From: Pseudomonadota bacterium | Lineage (GTDB): Bacteria; Myxococcota_A; Polyangia; Haliangiales; Haliangiaceae | Assembly (NCBI GenBank): GCA_022360315.1 | Contig: JAKSDA010000597.1 | Coordinates: forward strand, 1-64,000 | Direction of reading: 5' to 3' | Length of the DNA: 64,000 bases | In this document: one piece after another, positions 38,901 through 47,696 of the stretch | How positions within the stretch are numbered: the first letter of the stretch is position 1 | Layout: each line of letters opens with the position of its first letter | The notes under the pieces: model-generated | Told to the model about the DNA's origin: nothing | Database searches by the model: none | What the model saw: the letters and a program-made list of their open reading frames with translations, nothing else | Program-made: the position numbers and the translations under genes

Positions 38901-40732
38901 TCGATGGAGACATCGCCGTGTCTCTGTTCGAGCCGTATATGCGCGATCTATTCAATTCGATGAATGGCACGCTGACCGTGAGCGCCCGGGTCACCGGGTC
39001 GGCTCGCGATCCCGAGGTCGATGTCGCGATCGCCGTCACCGAGACGGTCGTCCTGCAGCCGGCTGGCCAGGATTCGGAGATCTCTCTGTCCGGTGGGCTC
39101 ATCCGGGTCACCAATGACCAGATCACACCCACCGGCCTGCAGATCGTCGTCCGCGACCCGTATACCGGGGAGAGCGCCACACTCGAGGTCAAGGGGTCGG
39201 TAAAGATGGATGACTTCGAGCCCAAACGGCTCGCTCTCATCGTCGATGGTGAACTGGCTGGCAAACTGCTGGTCGTGGTCGCCCCGGAGTACTTTTCGCG
39301 CGCCAGCGGCATTGCCCAGCTCCAGCTGGCGGTACGCGGCGATCCCCGCCTGCCCCGGCTCGACGGAGATCTGACCTTCGAGGAAGAACAACCCCTGTCA
39401 CTGGCTCTGCGCGGTCTACGACACGAAATCCGTCTCACCGGCGGAGGCATCTTGTTCACCGACGAGAGCATCCGGCTGGCCGGCAACGATGTTCGGCCAG
39501 CGCCATCTCGAAGCGCCGCCAACGGCCAATCGCGGGTCGAGATCAAACTGAACAATCTGGTCGGTACCATCGCCGATGAAGGGCAGATCACCGATCTCAG
39601 TGGCGAGATCACCCTCATCGACTGGCAACCGGATAGCGTCGATTTGACCGTATCTGCCGACTCGTTGCCCTTTCGCGTGCCCAAGCAACTGGACCTCACC
39701 GTCAACATCGTCGGCCTGGGCATCGTCGGCAATGCGGACGACGGCATCTATATTGGCCGGGCCGACTCGCCTGGTCGCGCCGGCGTTGTCGAGGTCGTCG
39801 ACGGCCGGTATACCCGCAACTTCAACCTGATCACCGACGTGCTGCAGCCCGAGGCCAGCGACGATACCAATCCGCCATTCTACCAGAACGTGCCGCTATT
39901 GGCCGATGCTCAGCTCGACATGGTCATCGAGACCCGCGGCTTTTTCGTCGACAACAACGTGGCCAAAATCGAGCTCGGCGGCGAGGTCAAAGTATCGGGC
40001 ACGCTGCGCGAGCCCAAATTCGACGGCGATATCAATGTCGAAGAGGGTGAGTTTACCCTGCCCGGGATCCGCGCTCGGTTCACTCGTACCAAGGGCTCGG
40101 TTCTGTTTTCTGGCTTTAAGAAATTTCCCGACGACACCCCGATCCTGGACCTGAAATCCGAAAGCGATTATCGCGATCCGAGCGGTCAAGAGCATCTCAT
40201 CACCCTGAGCGTCGGAGGCACGCTCAACGCCCTCAAATGGGATCTGTTCACCAGTTCCGGTCTCAACAAGGGTCAGACCATCGTGCTCATCACCTCGGGC
40301 CGGACCCCCGATGAATTTCGCCAATCGCTCGGCGACACCTCTCCCGGCTTGACCGACAATCGCGTCGAGCTGTCCACCGATCCCAACGAGGGCGCCGCCG
40401 ATGAGATATTGCGCGAGTTGGCCAGCGATTTCATCTCGATGTACATCGGCGACAAGCTGCGCAACATCACCAACCTCGACGTGGCCCGGCTGGAGATCGG
40501 CACCGGCTCCATCGGCTTTCACGGCGAGATAGAGTTTTTCAAGAACCTGCGGGTTTTGGGCGATATCGAACAGACTCTGCGCGGGCGGACCTGGAACGTG
40601 CGCAGCGAACTCCGCCTCTTCGATCCCCTATCGCTCGAAGGTGTCTATCTGAACAAAGATTTCGGCGACGACTCGGAAGAGGATTTTTCCGATTTGAGCC
40701 TGCGCGCAGTCCTCCGCTTCTTCATCCCGTAG
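35909..40732 (+). CDS. tamB: TamB-like translocation and assembly module protein
   Basis: The protein has 1607 residues. An N-terminal inner-membrane anchor (about 12-35) is followed by a very long repetitive beta region and a C-terminal TamB (DUF490) domain (SGLNKGQTIVLITSGRTPDEF...LRAVLRFFIP), ending in a hydrophobic beta strand. Such AsmA-like proteins span the periplasm as lipid-conducting grooves or help outer-membrane protein insertion. The start is GTG 35909, with no strong ribosome site. The Omp85 gene follows after 5 bp, the usual tamB-tamA partnership in reversed order. Confidence 0.92.
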   Translation: MDRTEKRRSRRWIFRALLGFFLLLAIGVGVLRLRFNGPALAETITAILNNSIRGRVQVESVEWPLRSLPVVITGGWLPVTVRGLKVYDDGGSPAQRVDDGQRELLLETDLAIAYIDAHSLMFGDHDFIIKYLEAPNGGYVFLKEVREPYPLHEYDTHVVSLASAFFSYLKPGFRSGITAYSAPIFDIRHFKGHNITVEVLYPLAHVIVEGVDGEGVAQSDYSDPLKEKAYYSLTPTAIRGVACVGDVWPEERKRLGTMYPPRPPGAGPEYDYRKSAELCRGRGALRPPSEDEFDTIYAIPLIDIEVGKLAQLPMGWPRDSVAHDVEWEATGQTPDGARLGLSGALRDWWVGFYGGDYDGVVATVENGGSLIHHLSGGLAGGDNLRIELRASGPSIGPKFEVDMTGLDIEVPIGQRPLNLHLKQARTIFDMVTEEGSLVDTVAFGADGEIALAATFAIDPFRFDIQADITKPLTVAEYLPKPVRQIAGQRLNGRLHLYGSGDRYKLDRLNLWLGRARMSGELSYDDSDNEVRVSRFNVRVGESEISSNGRYRPVDGMIKLGVRLSSTDLGRWLGQLDVPALATGVEGRAVVTGTLDTPVAQAQVTVSGIPIARSMDARLRLADDELTIQKAESYALGGRISAQGQVHVGRKLRLDNVTARARGLDLSKIPGFGDALAGRMDIVARASGPIDAINSLVDVGVKELEIAGDPYEQLHSGLCADNRPAKERGDRRPGPQAERYTLRTLPGGRKELRLCLSRKSGTGGSLQARAGVDRDGSVDGKLRIEHVPLHDLRALGGAEQSPLGGLISAALDLGGNTDAPHASGQVSWLDSWLGDAFLGAGAVDVSLLGPDQIGIKGELLQGDVELSAAIHTVAPYDSEVHIKLRRVGLDRFAPDLIKTLGVAMWITGELDIHTTLVSAPGRPPTARIVISELEVWKDNDDSRGRPAPLRLRNKASTPIAIAYDGKTATIENDVILVGPGGAEFVLSGRGSLDQLAVTLDGDIAVSLFEPYMRDLFNSMNGTLTVSARVTGSARDPEVDVAIAVTETVVLQPAGQDSEISLSGGLIRVTNDQITPTGLQIVVRDPYTGESATLEVKGSVKMDDFEPKRLALIVDGELAGKLLVVVAPEYFSRASGIAQLQLAVRGDPRLPRLDGDLTFEEEQPLSLALRGLRHEIRLTGGGILFTDESIRLAGNDVRPAPSRSAANGQSRVEIKLNNLVGTIADEGQITDLSGEITLIDWQPDSVDLTVSADSLPFRVPKQLDLTVNIVGLGIVGNADDGIYIGRADSPGRAGVVEVVDGRYTRNFNLITDVLQPEASDDTNPPFYQNVPLLADAQLDMVIETRGFFVDNNVAKIELGGEVKVSGTLREPKFDGDINVEEGEFTLPGIRARFTRTKGSVLFSGFKKFPDDTPILDLKSESDYRDPSGQEHLITLSVGGTLNALKWDLFTSSGLNKGQTIVLITSGRTPDEFRQSLGDTSPGLTDNRVELSTDPNEGAADEILRELASDFISMYIGDKLRNITNLDVARLEIGTGSIGFHGEIEFFKNLRVLGDIEQTLRGRTWNVRSELRLFDPLSLEGVYLNKDFGDDSEEDFSDLSLRAVLRFFIP

Positions 40733-40737
40733 TCGCT

Positions 40738-43700
40738 GTGGGTTTTCGAGCCTCCATTGTGTCTTGCCCTGTCGCCGTGGTCGCGGCGACCGTCGCGCTC
40801 GCCTGGCCGGCCCATGGTCAGCCCGAGCAATCACCACAACCATCGAATCCAGCCGGGCTACAAACGGACGATAAGAGCGCCGAAAGAGCCGCTCCTCAAC
40901 CCGCACTCGAACGACGCGAACCGCCGATTTCGTGGCAAACATGGGACATCGGAGAAACTCTGACCGATCGAGAGCGATCCACTCTGCGGGCGTTTTTTGC
41001 CGGCCAGATGCGAAATCGACAGCCGCTGACCCAGGAGGGGCGCGAGGAATTGACCGCATTCGGCCGCCGAATCGGCTATCACCTGTTCGATGTCGCGGTC
41101 CGCAGGCAGGCCAATGGCGACAACCTCGCCGTGCTGATGCTCGAACCGATCACTCTGGTCCGGCGGGTCCAGGTCACTGTGGACAATAATCTGGTCGAGT
41201 TTTACAAATTCGAGGCCGTATTCGGTGACGAGATCACCCGGCGCATGCGGCTGCGCGCCGGATCTGCCCTGGAACGCGATCCGGTCGAGAGACGCAAGCA
41301 ATTCGAACTCGAAGCCGAGCGCATTGCCGATTATTTGCGCGGCGAGGGCTATTTCGATGCCGACGTCCGCATCACTGCCAGGCCCGATAGCAGACGAGCC
41401 GTCCGGCTCGATGTACTCATCGCCAAGGGAACGCGGTATCAGATCGGCCGCATCGACGTTGTCGGCAATGACAATGTGCCGACCGGCGAGATCGTCGAGC
41501 GATTCCGTCACGGCCAGCTATGTGTGGGCAGTTTTTGCCTGCTCGAGCGATTCAGCCGGCAGAACCTCAATCGAGATATTCAGGAGGTCATCGAACTCTA
41601 TCACAAACGGGGCTATCCGGCGGTCCGCGTACGGACCGATTTTCACCCCGGGACCAGCTACGACCGGCGCACAAAGACGGTCAATTTCACGGTTATCATC
41701 AACGAGCGCCGCAAGATCAGCGTGGTATTCGAGGGCAACAATCCGCAGCGTTTTTCCGACGAATCCCTCGAAAAGCTGCTCACGTTTAATGACGAGGGCT
41801 CCTACGACGACGTCGAGGTCATCGCCTCGATCGAGGCCATTCGCCGCCAGTATCAGTCCAGAGGCTATTTCGAAGCCGACGTGACCTTCGAGCGCGAGCG
41901 TTTTCGCGTCCTGGAACGCATCGTATTCACCATTGTTCCGGGTCCGCGACTGCGGGTCAAAGCGATTACCTTCGAGGGCAATCGGGCCCTGTCCGAGCGC
42001 CAACTGCTCCAACAGATCCGAACCCGTCCACAGCGTTCCTCGACCTTGTTCAGCACACCGGGTTACACCACCTCGGACCGCCTGCGTCAAGATGCCCAGC
42101 GCATCGCCCAGCTCTACCATCAAAAGGGATTTGCCGACGCTGAAATCACTATCCAGATATCGCGCTCGAATGAGGTCAAGGACAGCACACCGGCTCTGGC
42201 TGCACTGGTTGCAGCCGGTACCCAGGCCGAGGGCCTGTGGATCCGCTTTCTCATCGACGAAGGTGAGCGGACCCGGATCGATCGCATCCGCTTTGTGGAC
42301 TCCTCCATACCAGATGCCGAATTGCGGGCCCAGCTCAGCATCCAGCCGGGCGATCCCTATCACAGAGAACAGATCGAACGCAGCATGGAGGCCCTCAAGC
42401 GGTATTTTTTCGAAAAGGCATTTCCGCGCGCCGAGATAAGCGTCGAGCAAGTGCCGGGCTCCCGGCCCAATACAGTCGAGATCCGCTACCGGATCAGAGA
42501 AAACGTCCAGGTCCGTTTTGGCGAGATCTTGATCCAGGGCAACTTCAAGACCAATGCATGGCTCATCCGCGACGAACTCGGCTTCGACCCCGGTGAACCA
42601 CTCTCCCTCGGTCGGGTCGAAGAGGGCCAGCAAAACCTGCGCTCGTCGGGACTCTTCAACGCGGTCCAGGTCACCCCTATCGACCTCGAGGACGGCACTG
42701 GCAACCGGGCCAATTTGCTCGTCCAGGTCGAGGAGCGTCACGACTACCGACTCGGCGTCGAAGCAGCCACCGGCTTCTCCACCGATCGCGGTGTTCTGGT
42801 CGAACTCGGACTGGTCAACGCCAACCTCTTCGGTACCGGTCTGCGCGTGGATCTGCGCGGCCAATATGCCACTCAGCCCGACCAAATCGGCGACTTTCTG
42901 GCCCCAGAGAGCGACTTTCTATCGCTCGAGGGCAAGCTTACGGCACCGCGCTGGATCACCCGGCGCTTGACCTTTGGCGCGTTTGCGCCCCGGCTCGAGG
43001 CGACTGCGTTCTGGCGCAAAAAAGCCACCGAGCGATTTGGTACCCTGACCAGTTTTGGCACCAGTCTGTCCCTATCTCGCCAGGGCCGGCGGGGCTTTTT
43101 AAAGGACTGGCTGCTGTCGGTGCGCTACGACTTGCGCCAGCGCAACCGCGACGAGGACTTCGTTCGCGGAGCCGGTCCCAGCGACGACATCGAGCAAACC
43201 AAGGTGCGCACCATCACCGGTGCCCTCGGCCCGCAGATCCTCATCGACAAGCGCAAGGACGAGGCCGGCCGGCCCAATCCCCTGGCCCCGAGCAAGGGCT
43301 TCAAGCTCGAGTTTCGCGCTCTTTTGGCCAACAAATACTTGCTCGGCGACGACAACTTCATCAAGCTCGGCGTGAGCGCGCAGAATTTTGTCAAACTGTC
43401 CCGCCGCCTCGTCGCATCCAGCGGGGTGCGCTACGATCACGGCATTCCGCTCGAAGGCGTGCTCTTGCCCGAGGTCGAGCGCTACTTTGCCGGGGGCGAC
43501 ACCACCATTCGCGGTTTCGAAGAAGACCGCCTGGCCACCGAGATCGTCGAAAGTCCGGTCCCGCCCTACAACGACGTGAGTCAGATCCAGGTCCTGCCGG
43601 CAGGCGGCAACTTGCGTTTGATCCACAATCTCGACCTTCAGATCGAAGTTGGCGAGCTGGCCGGTTTTCCCGTCGCCTCGGCCATCTTTTTGGATACCGG

Positions 43701-43884
43701 TCTGATAGAAAACTCGCTCGAAGATGTTCGATTTACCGATCTGCGGCACGCCCTGGGCGTGGCGTTGATCCGCTGGGTCACGCCGCTATCCTCTCTATCG
43801 CTCGAATGGGCCATTCCACTCGATCCCAAGCCGGGCGACAACCCGCGCGGCCGTTACCACCTGAACCTCGGCTTGCTCTTTTGA
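40738..43884 (+). CDS. Omp85-family outer membrane protein with six POTRA domains (TamA/BamA-like)
   Basis: The protein has 1048 residues. A signal peptide (cleavage near AHGQ) is followed by six consecutive POTRA-like units from about 130 to 670; each ends in a helix such as YLRGEGYFDADV or YQSRGYFEADV. The C-terminal bacterial surface antigen barrel contains RYFAGGDTTIRGF, the VRGF/IRGF loop motif, and ends in Phe (NLGLLF), the outer-membrane signal. TamA normally has three POTRA domains and BamA five, so six is unusual. Location straight after tamB argues for a TamA role. It starts at GTG, 5 bp after the tamB stop. Confidence 0.92.
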   Translation: MGFRASIVSCPVAVVAATVALAWPAHGQPEQSPQPSNPAGLQTDDKSAERAAPQPALERREPPISWQTWDIGETLTDRERSTLRAFFAGQMRNRQPLTQEGREELTAFGRRIGYHLFDVAVRRQANGDNLAVLMLEPITLVRRVQVTVDNNLVEFYKFEAVFGDEITRRMRLRAGSALERDPVERRKQFELEAERIADYLRGEGYFDADVRITARPDSRRAVRLDVLIAKGTRYQIGRIDVVGNDNVPTGEIVERFRHGQLCVGSFCLLERFSRQNLNRDIQEVIELYHKRGYPAVRVRTDFHPGTSYDRRTKTVNFTVIINERRKISVVFEGNNPQRFSDESLEKLLTFNDEGSYDDVEVIASIEAIRRQYQSRGYFEADVTFERERFRVLERIVFTIVPGPRLRVKAITFEGNRALSERQLLQQIRTRPQRSSTLFSTPGYTTSDRLRQDAQRIAQLYHQKGFADAEITIQISRSNEVKDSTPALAALVAAGTQAEGLWIRFLIDEGERTRIDRIRFVDSSIPDAELRAQLSIQPGDPYHREQIERSMEALKRYFFEKAFPRAEISVEQVPGSRPNTVEIRYRIRENVQVRFGEILIQGNFKTNAWLIRDELGFDPGEPLSLGRVEEGQQNLRSSGLFNAVQVTPIDLEDGTGNRANLLVQVEERHDYRLGVEAATGFSTDRGVLVELGLVNANLFGTGLRVDLRGQYATQPDQIGDFLAPESDFLSLEGKLTAPRWITRRLTFGAFAPRLEATAFWRKKATERFGTLTSFGTSLSLSRQGRRGFLKDWLLSVRYDLRQRNRDEDFVRGAGPSDDIEQTKVRTITGALGPQILIDKRKDEAGRPNPLAPSKGFKLEFRALLANKYLLGDDNFIKLGVSAQNFVKLSRRLVASSGVRYDHGIPLEGVLLPEVERYFAGGDTTIRGFEEDRLATEIVESPVPPYNDVSQIQVLPAGGNLRLIHNLDLQIEVGELAGFPVASAIFLDTGLIENSLEDVRFTDLRHALGVALIRWVTPLSSLSLEWAIPLDPKPGDNPRGRYHLNLGLLF

Positions 43885-43941
43885 TCGGGTCATACGGGCA
43901 ATGCGGACTCATTTGTCGTACCCTGCGAGTAGGTTGATGAG

Positions 43942-44202
43942 ATGGGCTGGCTCGCTCTTGCAATCGCTGTTGTGGCTGCCGTGTTTGCGGCACTCCCCTC
44001 ACCGGGCATGTTTGCGGCGATAGGAACGGGTGTGCTCGCCATCGCAGTGGGCATGGTCGGCTACGGCCGGAATTCGGCGCCGGCCCGCTCGCGGCTGTGC
44101 AGCGCCGGAGCCATTGCCATCGGTATCCTGGCCCTTGGTTTCAGCCTGGTCAGATACATTGCCACAGTGGCTGCTGTGGGCGAGCTCGAGCGCCTGTTTT
44201 GA
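43942..44202 (+). CDS. Small integral membrane protein
   Basis: The protein has 86 residues with three predicted transmembrane segments (about 2-20, 23-42, 55-75) and little else. No family is recognised. It follows the Omp85 gene by 57 bp on the same strand and might be cotranscribed. It converges with the coiled-coil protein gene, 34 bp away. Confidence 0.7.
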   Translation: MGWLALAIAVVAAVFAALPSPGMFAAIGTGVLAIAVGMVGYGRNSAPARSRLCSAGAIAIGILALGFSLVRYIATVAAVGELERLF

Positions 44203-44236
44203 CGGATTCACTGCCCCGTGCTCCCAGTAAGCGGGC

Positions 44237-45727
44237 CTACAGGAGCGTGAGAACAACGATGATCGGGATGGCGCAAGCGGTCAGCAACAGGAGCAGACCG
44301 CGCGTGAGCTTGGCCTTGTCCACGCCGTGGACCCGGTCTTCGAGGTCCATGGCCTGGCGCTCCAGGGTCGCGATGACGACATCGTGATGGTCGATGTCGC
44401 GCAGGTCGAGTGCTGGTTGTTTGGGCCGTTCGATGCACAGCGTTTCGCCCAGGGAGCGCAGGACATCGGTGCGCGACCGATCGGCCTCGACAACAGTTTT
44501 TTCTTTGGCCGCTTTTTGCTCTCGTAACTCCTTGAGTGCTGTTTCGGTTTTGCGTTTTTGCTCGCGGTCGTGTTCTCGGTGGGCTTTGAGCTGAGCCTGC
44601 GTCGTGTCGCGCTTTGTTTTCAACTGGTTGAGCTTCGGAACCAGCTTTTCGAGCTTGTCGGTCGTATGCGGTTGTTCTCGAGCGACCGCATTGCGCTCGG
44701 TCCGCACCGAAGCCAGCTGGGCCCTTAGTGATACCGGATCGCCCCTGCCGGCATCGATGCGGTCGTGCAGCCGCTTTAGCTGTTCGTCCAGTGCCCTGAG
44801 CGTCGAGGCCAATTCGTCCGCTTTTTTCCTGACCTTGCTGACCTTCTGCGCGAGCGGTTCGAGGCTTTCGCCAATCTGAGCCAGGCTGGTTTCCAGCCTG
44901 GTAACCTCGGCTGCATCGGCCTCCGCCTCAGCATTGCCTTGCCGCACGATCGACTCGATTTCGGTTTCCGAGGCAGCCACGATGCCGGCGTCACGCGCTC
45001 GTTCTTCCTCGATCGCGGCCAGTTTGTGGCGTGAATCGCCGACAAACGGCAGAGTGATGGCGGGGTCGGCGGCGACTTCACGCGCGATGCGCAGAATGTG
45101 ATGGTCGCGCCGGCTGCGTTCGCGGTCGAGTTTTTTGCGCACGTCGGTCAACTCGCCCCGCGCTGCGGTCACGCCCGACAACACTGTGAAGACATAGCGC
45201 GCATCACCGAACAATCCCCGCTTGCGCGGCAAGTTCGAAACCGACGCCAGGCCGACCGTGCTAGGCGCAGCCCGTTCAGTCAGCAGAACCGTGGCATCGC
45301 CCCGCTGGGCGCGCAAGCCTGCTGGCAGACCGGTCATGAGTTCGGTCGCATCATCGTCGCGGCTTTTCTGCGCCTCGATCACGGGCCGGGCCGCAGCGAC
45401 ATTTTCCGGCGATGAGAGACGGGCCGGGAGGATTGGATTGGGCGCGCGCGGCGGTGGCGAGCTCGCGCTTTGTCTGCGGAGCGATGGACGCTGCGCCCCG
45501 GGTATCGGAGTTTTGGCCAGCAGATCGACGTCGTTATCGACGTTCAGCTCGCCGGCGACTGCATTGCGCCCAACCGAACTGCGCGCCTCGTCGTCGAACA
45601 CCGGCCTTGCGGGCAACGGTGGTTTTGCCGTTGAACCGGGCAGCTTCCATCCATCCGCCAAGTCGTCGATATGTTGTTGGGTGGCGTCTCCCACCCGACG
45701 ACGATGCCGCCGGTCGGAATCCGACAT
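44237..45727 (-). CDS. Coiled-coil protein with C-terminal membrane anchor
   Basis: The protein has 496 residues. An N-terminal third (1-170) is disordered and Pro/Ala/Ser/Arg-rich, with two similar acidic motifs (DDDATELMTGLPAG and GDATVLLTE) of a kind found as FHA or regulatory tags in myxobacterial proteins. Residues about 185-465 are continuous coiled coil, and a transmembrane helix (about 475-495) ends the chain, so it is tail-anchored with the coiled coil in the cytoplasm. Function is unknown; a scaffold or spacer role is plausible. It stands alone between convergent and divergent neighbours. Confidence 0.75.
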   Translation of the reverse strand: MSDSDRRHRRRVGDATQQHIDDLADGWKLPGSTAKPPLPARPVFDDEARSSVGRNAVAGELNVDNDVDLLAKTPIPGAQRPSLRRQSASSPPPRAPNPILPARLSSPENVAAARPVIEAQKSRDDDATELMTGLPAGLRAQRGDATVLLTERAAPSTVGLASVSNLPRKRGLFGDARYVFTVLSGVTAARGELTDVRKKLDRERSRRDHHILRIAREVAADPAITLPFVGDSRHKLAAIEEERARDAGIVAASETEIESIVRQGNAEAEADAAEVTRLETSLAQIGESLEPLAQKVSKVRKKADELASTLRALDEQLKRLHDRIDAGRGDPVSLRAQLASVRTERNAVAREQPHTTDKLEKLVPKLNQLKTKRDTTQAQLKAHREHDREQKRKTETALKELREQKAAKEKTVVEADRSRTDVLRSLGETLCIERPKQPALDLRDIDHHDVVIATLERQAMDLEDRVHGVDKAKLTRGLLLLLTACAIPIIVVLTLL

Positions 45728-45928
45728 CCCTTAAACCTAGCATGTAACGGACAAACCGGGTGGCTCATACTTGGAATGCCGATGCAAAATCCCTACCCAG
45801 TTCGAGCGCGCGCGGTGTGCTATCATGACTGGTTGCGGCCCGCGGCCACGAGCAACCAAAAACAGTTGCTCGCGTGGTCTGCGCTCGGCCCGGCAAAAAC
45901 GCCGCAGGGCCTGGCGGGACGGTCTGGC

Positions 45929-46852
45929 CTACCGGGCCGGCTCGACCGATGGGCTGGCAAACCAGCCCATGGCTACCCATCGAGCGAACCAGGTGCCGAT
46001 GTTACCGGCCAGCTCTTGCACATCGTTGCCGTCGAGCGTCTCGACCAACTCGTCGCACGCCTGGCCGAGCGGTGTACCGCGGTGCAATGCATCGAGGAGG
46101 CGAGCCTGCAGCCAGTTCAGCCGATGGGCGCGTGGTCCATCTGGGCCGCGATACACAGCCCAGTGACCGTGCCGGGCCACCGGAGTGATTGTTGCGACTC
46201 CCTCCTGTTTGATCGCTTGCCGGCACTCGACCAGATTCCAGTGCTCTTCGAACAAAAACCAGTGCGGCTGCAGGCCAATCGGCTGGGCCAGAATTTCGTC
46301 GCGATGGTATTCGGTTTGCGACGACGGATGAAACGCCGGCCTCTCGGGGGCGTCAAAGGCGCGAATGAACAGATATTCCAGGCCTGCGCTCTCTCGGATC
46401 AGGCCGCGGTTCCACCGGTGCTGGTGAGTCAAGAATTGCCCGAGCCGATCTGAGAGATGGGTTAATGTATACGAGTCTGGCGGGAAGCGAGTCAGATATG
46501 CCATGACCATCTTGTTGAATTCGAGTGTACCCAGGATTCTCTCGGTGACCGGATATTCCTCCTGCATGGTGGACAGGAGTCGAAACCAGTACTGCTGGTT
46601 ATAGATGCCCAGTCGCTCGTGAGGGCTGGTCGTTCCGCGTGGCCTGATATCGGCAACCAGCTCGGCATCGTAGCTGTCGATGTCGAGCTGATAGTCGCCG
46701 CCCTGGCCGTCGGGGGTCGAATCGAACACAAACGGCGCGGCGATGGCGCGGCCGAAAGCCTCCTGGAGGCGGCACAGGCTTGCCGGGGCAATCGGTGATT
46801 CAGGCGGTGAGCGCATCTGGGTCGCCATCGACCTGGTCGCCGAATTGCTCAT
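45929..46852 (-). CDS. DUF2063 (BufC/HvfC-type) partner protein of MNIO enzyme
   Basis: The protein has 307 residues. The N-terminal LQEAFGRAIAAP, then ERLGIYNQQYWFRLLSTMQEEYP and LTRFPPDSYTLTHLSDRLGQFL segments are those of the DUF2063 family, which accompanies DUF692 oxidases and is thought to recruit the precursor peptide to the enzyme. Its frame overlaps the end of the DUF692 gene by 53 bp from ATG 46852; starts at 46828 or 46816 would shorten the overlap. Third gene of the precursor-MNIO-DUF2063 operon. It supports post-translational modification of the Cys-rich protein encoded first. Confidence 0.85.
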   Translation of the reverse strand: MSNSATRSMATQMRSPPESPIAPASLCRLQEAFGRAIAAPFVFDSTPDGQGGDYQLDIDSYDAELVADIRPRGTTSPHERLGIYNQQYWFRLLSTMQEEYPVTERILGTLEFNKMVMAYLTRFPPDSYTLTHLSDRLGQFLTHQHRWNRGLIRESAGLEYLFIRAFDAPERPAFHPSSQTEYHRDEILAQPIGLQPHWFLFEEHWNLVECRQAIKQEGVATITPVARHGHWAVYRGPDGPRAHRLNWLQARLLDALHRGTPLGQACDELVETLDGNDVQELAGNIGTWFARWVAMGWFASPSVEPAR

Positions 46853-47681
46853 CGAGTGAGTCGTGTAATTCGGTCATGTGGCGGCGAGCGATCATCGCCT
46901 GGGCAACTGTATCCTCGAAACCGAGAAAATCGGCATCCCACTCCAGAATGGTCGATACGCCGCCGGTGCGCTGGTGTACGTAGCGATAGAGTTGCCACAC
47001 CTCGTCTCGCACTGGCCGATTGTGGGTATCGAGCAGCGAACCGTCGGCGAGTTCGGTATGGCCGGCGACGTGGACCTGGATGACCCGCTCGTAGGGCAGG
47101 CTGCGCAAATAGTCCATGGGATCGAAGCCGTGGTTGACCGATGAGACATATACATTGTTTACATCGAGCATCATGTATATATCGGCCGCTTCGATCACCC
47201 GGCGGTAGAATTCCCACTCGGTCATTTGCGAGCTCTTGAACGACACGTAGCTCGACAGATTCTCCAGGGCGAACGGACGTTCGATAAAGTCCTGAACAAT
47301 GCGCGCTTTGTCGGCGATATAGGTGGCATTTTCCTCGGTATAGGGGACCGGGAGCAGGTCGTGAGAGTGATGGCTGCCCGATCGAGTCCAGCACAGATGA
47401 TCGGACAGCCAGGGTGTATCAGTCATGCGAGCCAGCTGTTTGAGCCGATCGAGATACTCGAAATCGAGTCCTTGTGCCGAGGCGATGCCGAGCGATACAC
47501 CGTGTTGGACCACCGGGTATTGTTCCAGCACCCGGGACAGATTGCGCAGCGGCGGGCCGCCCTCGACCATGAAGTTTTCCGAAATGATTTCGAAGAAATC
47601 CACTGCCGGCGCGGTCGATTGGATGGCGGCGTAGTGCGGCACGCGCAAGCCGATGCCGATACCGAGGTTTTTTGCGGCCAT
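46800..47681 (-). CDS. DUF692 multinuclear non-heme iron oxidase (MNIO, BufB/MbnB-type)
   Basis: The protein has 293 residues, a TIM-barrel of the UPF0276/DUF692 family that includes MbnB, TglH and the bufferin enzyme BufB. Candidate iron ligands are in place: EIISENF, HGVSLGI, DHLCW, ALENLSSY, MLDVNNVYVSSVNHG, VHVAGH, DTHNRPV and LEWD. Known members convert cysteines of a RiPP precursor into oxazolone/thioamide, thiooxazole or related groups, often to bind copper. It starts 15 bp after the stop of the Cys-motif precursor gene and overlaps the DUF2063 gene. Confidence 0.93.
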   Translation of the reverse strand: MAAKNLGIGIGLRVPHYAAIQSTAPAVDFFEIISENFMVEGGPPLRNLSRVLEQYPVVQHGVSLGIASAQGLDFEYLDRLKQLARMTDTPWLSDHLCWTRSGSHHSHDLLPVPYTEENATYIADKARIVQDFIERPFALENLSSYVSFKSSQMTEWEFYRRVIEAADIYMMLDVNNVYVSSVNHGFDPMDYLRSLPYERVIQVHVAGHTELADGSLLDTHNRPVRDEVWQLYRYVHQRTGGVSTILEWDADFLGFEDTVAQAMIARRHMTELHDSLDEQFGDQVDGDPDALTA

Positions 47682-47696
47682 CAGGTCTGGCGTTGG

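Noticed and set aside
41518..42885. Long minus-strand open frame of 455 codons
   Set aside because: It lies opposite the Omp85 gene, whose POTRA motifs are clear; the minus translation shows no domain.
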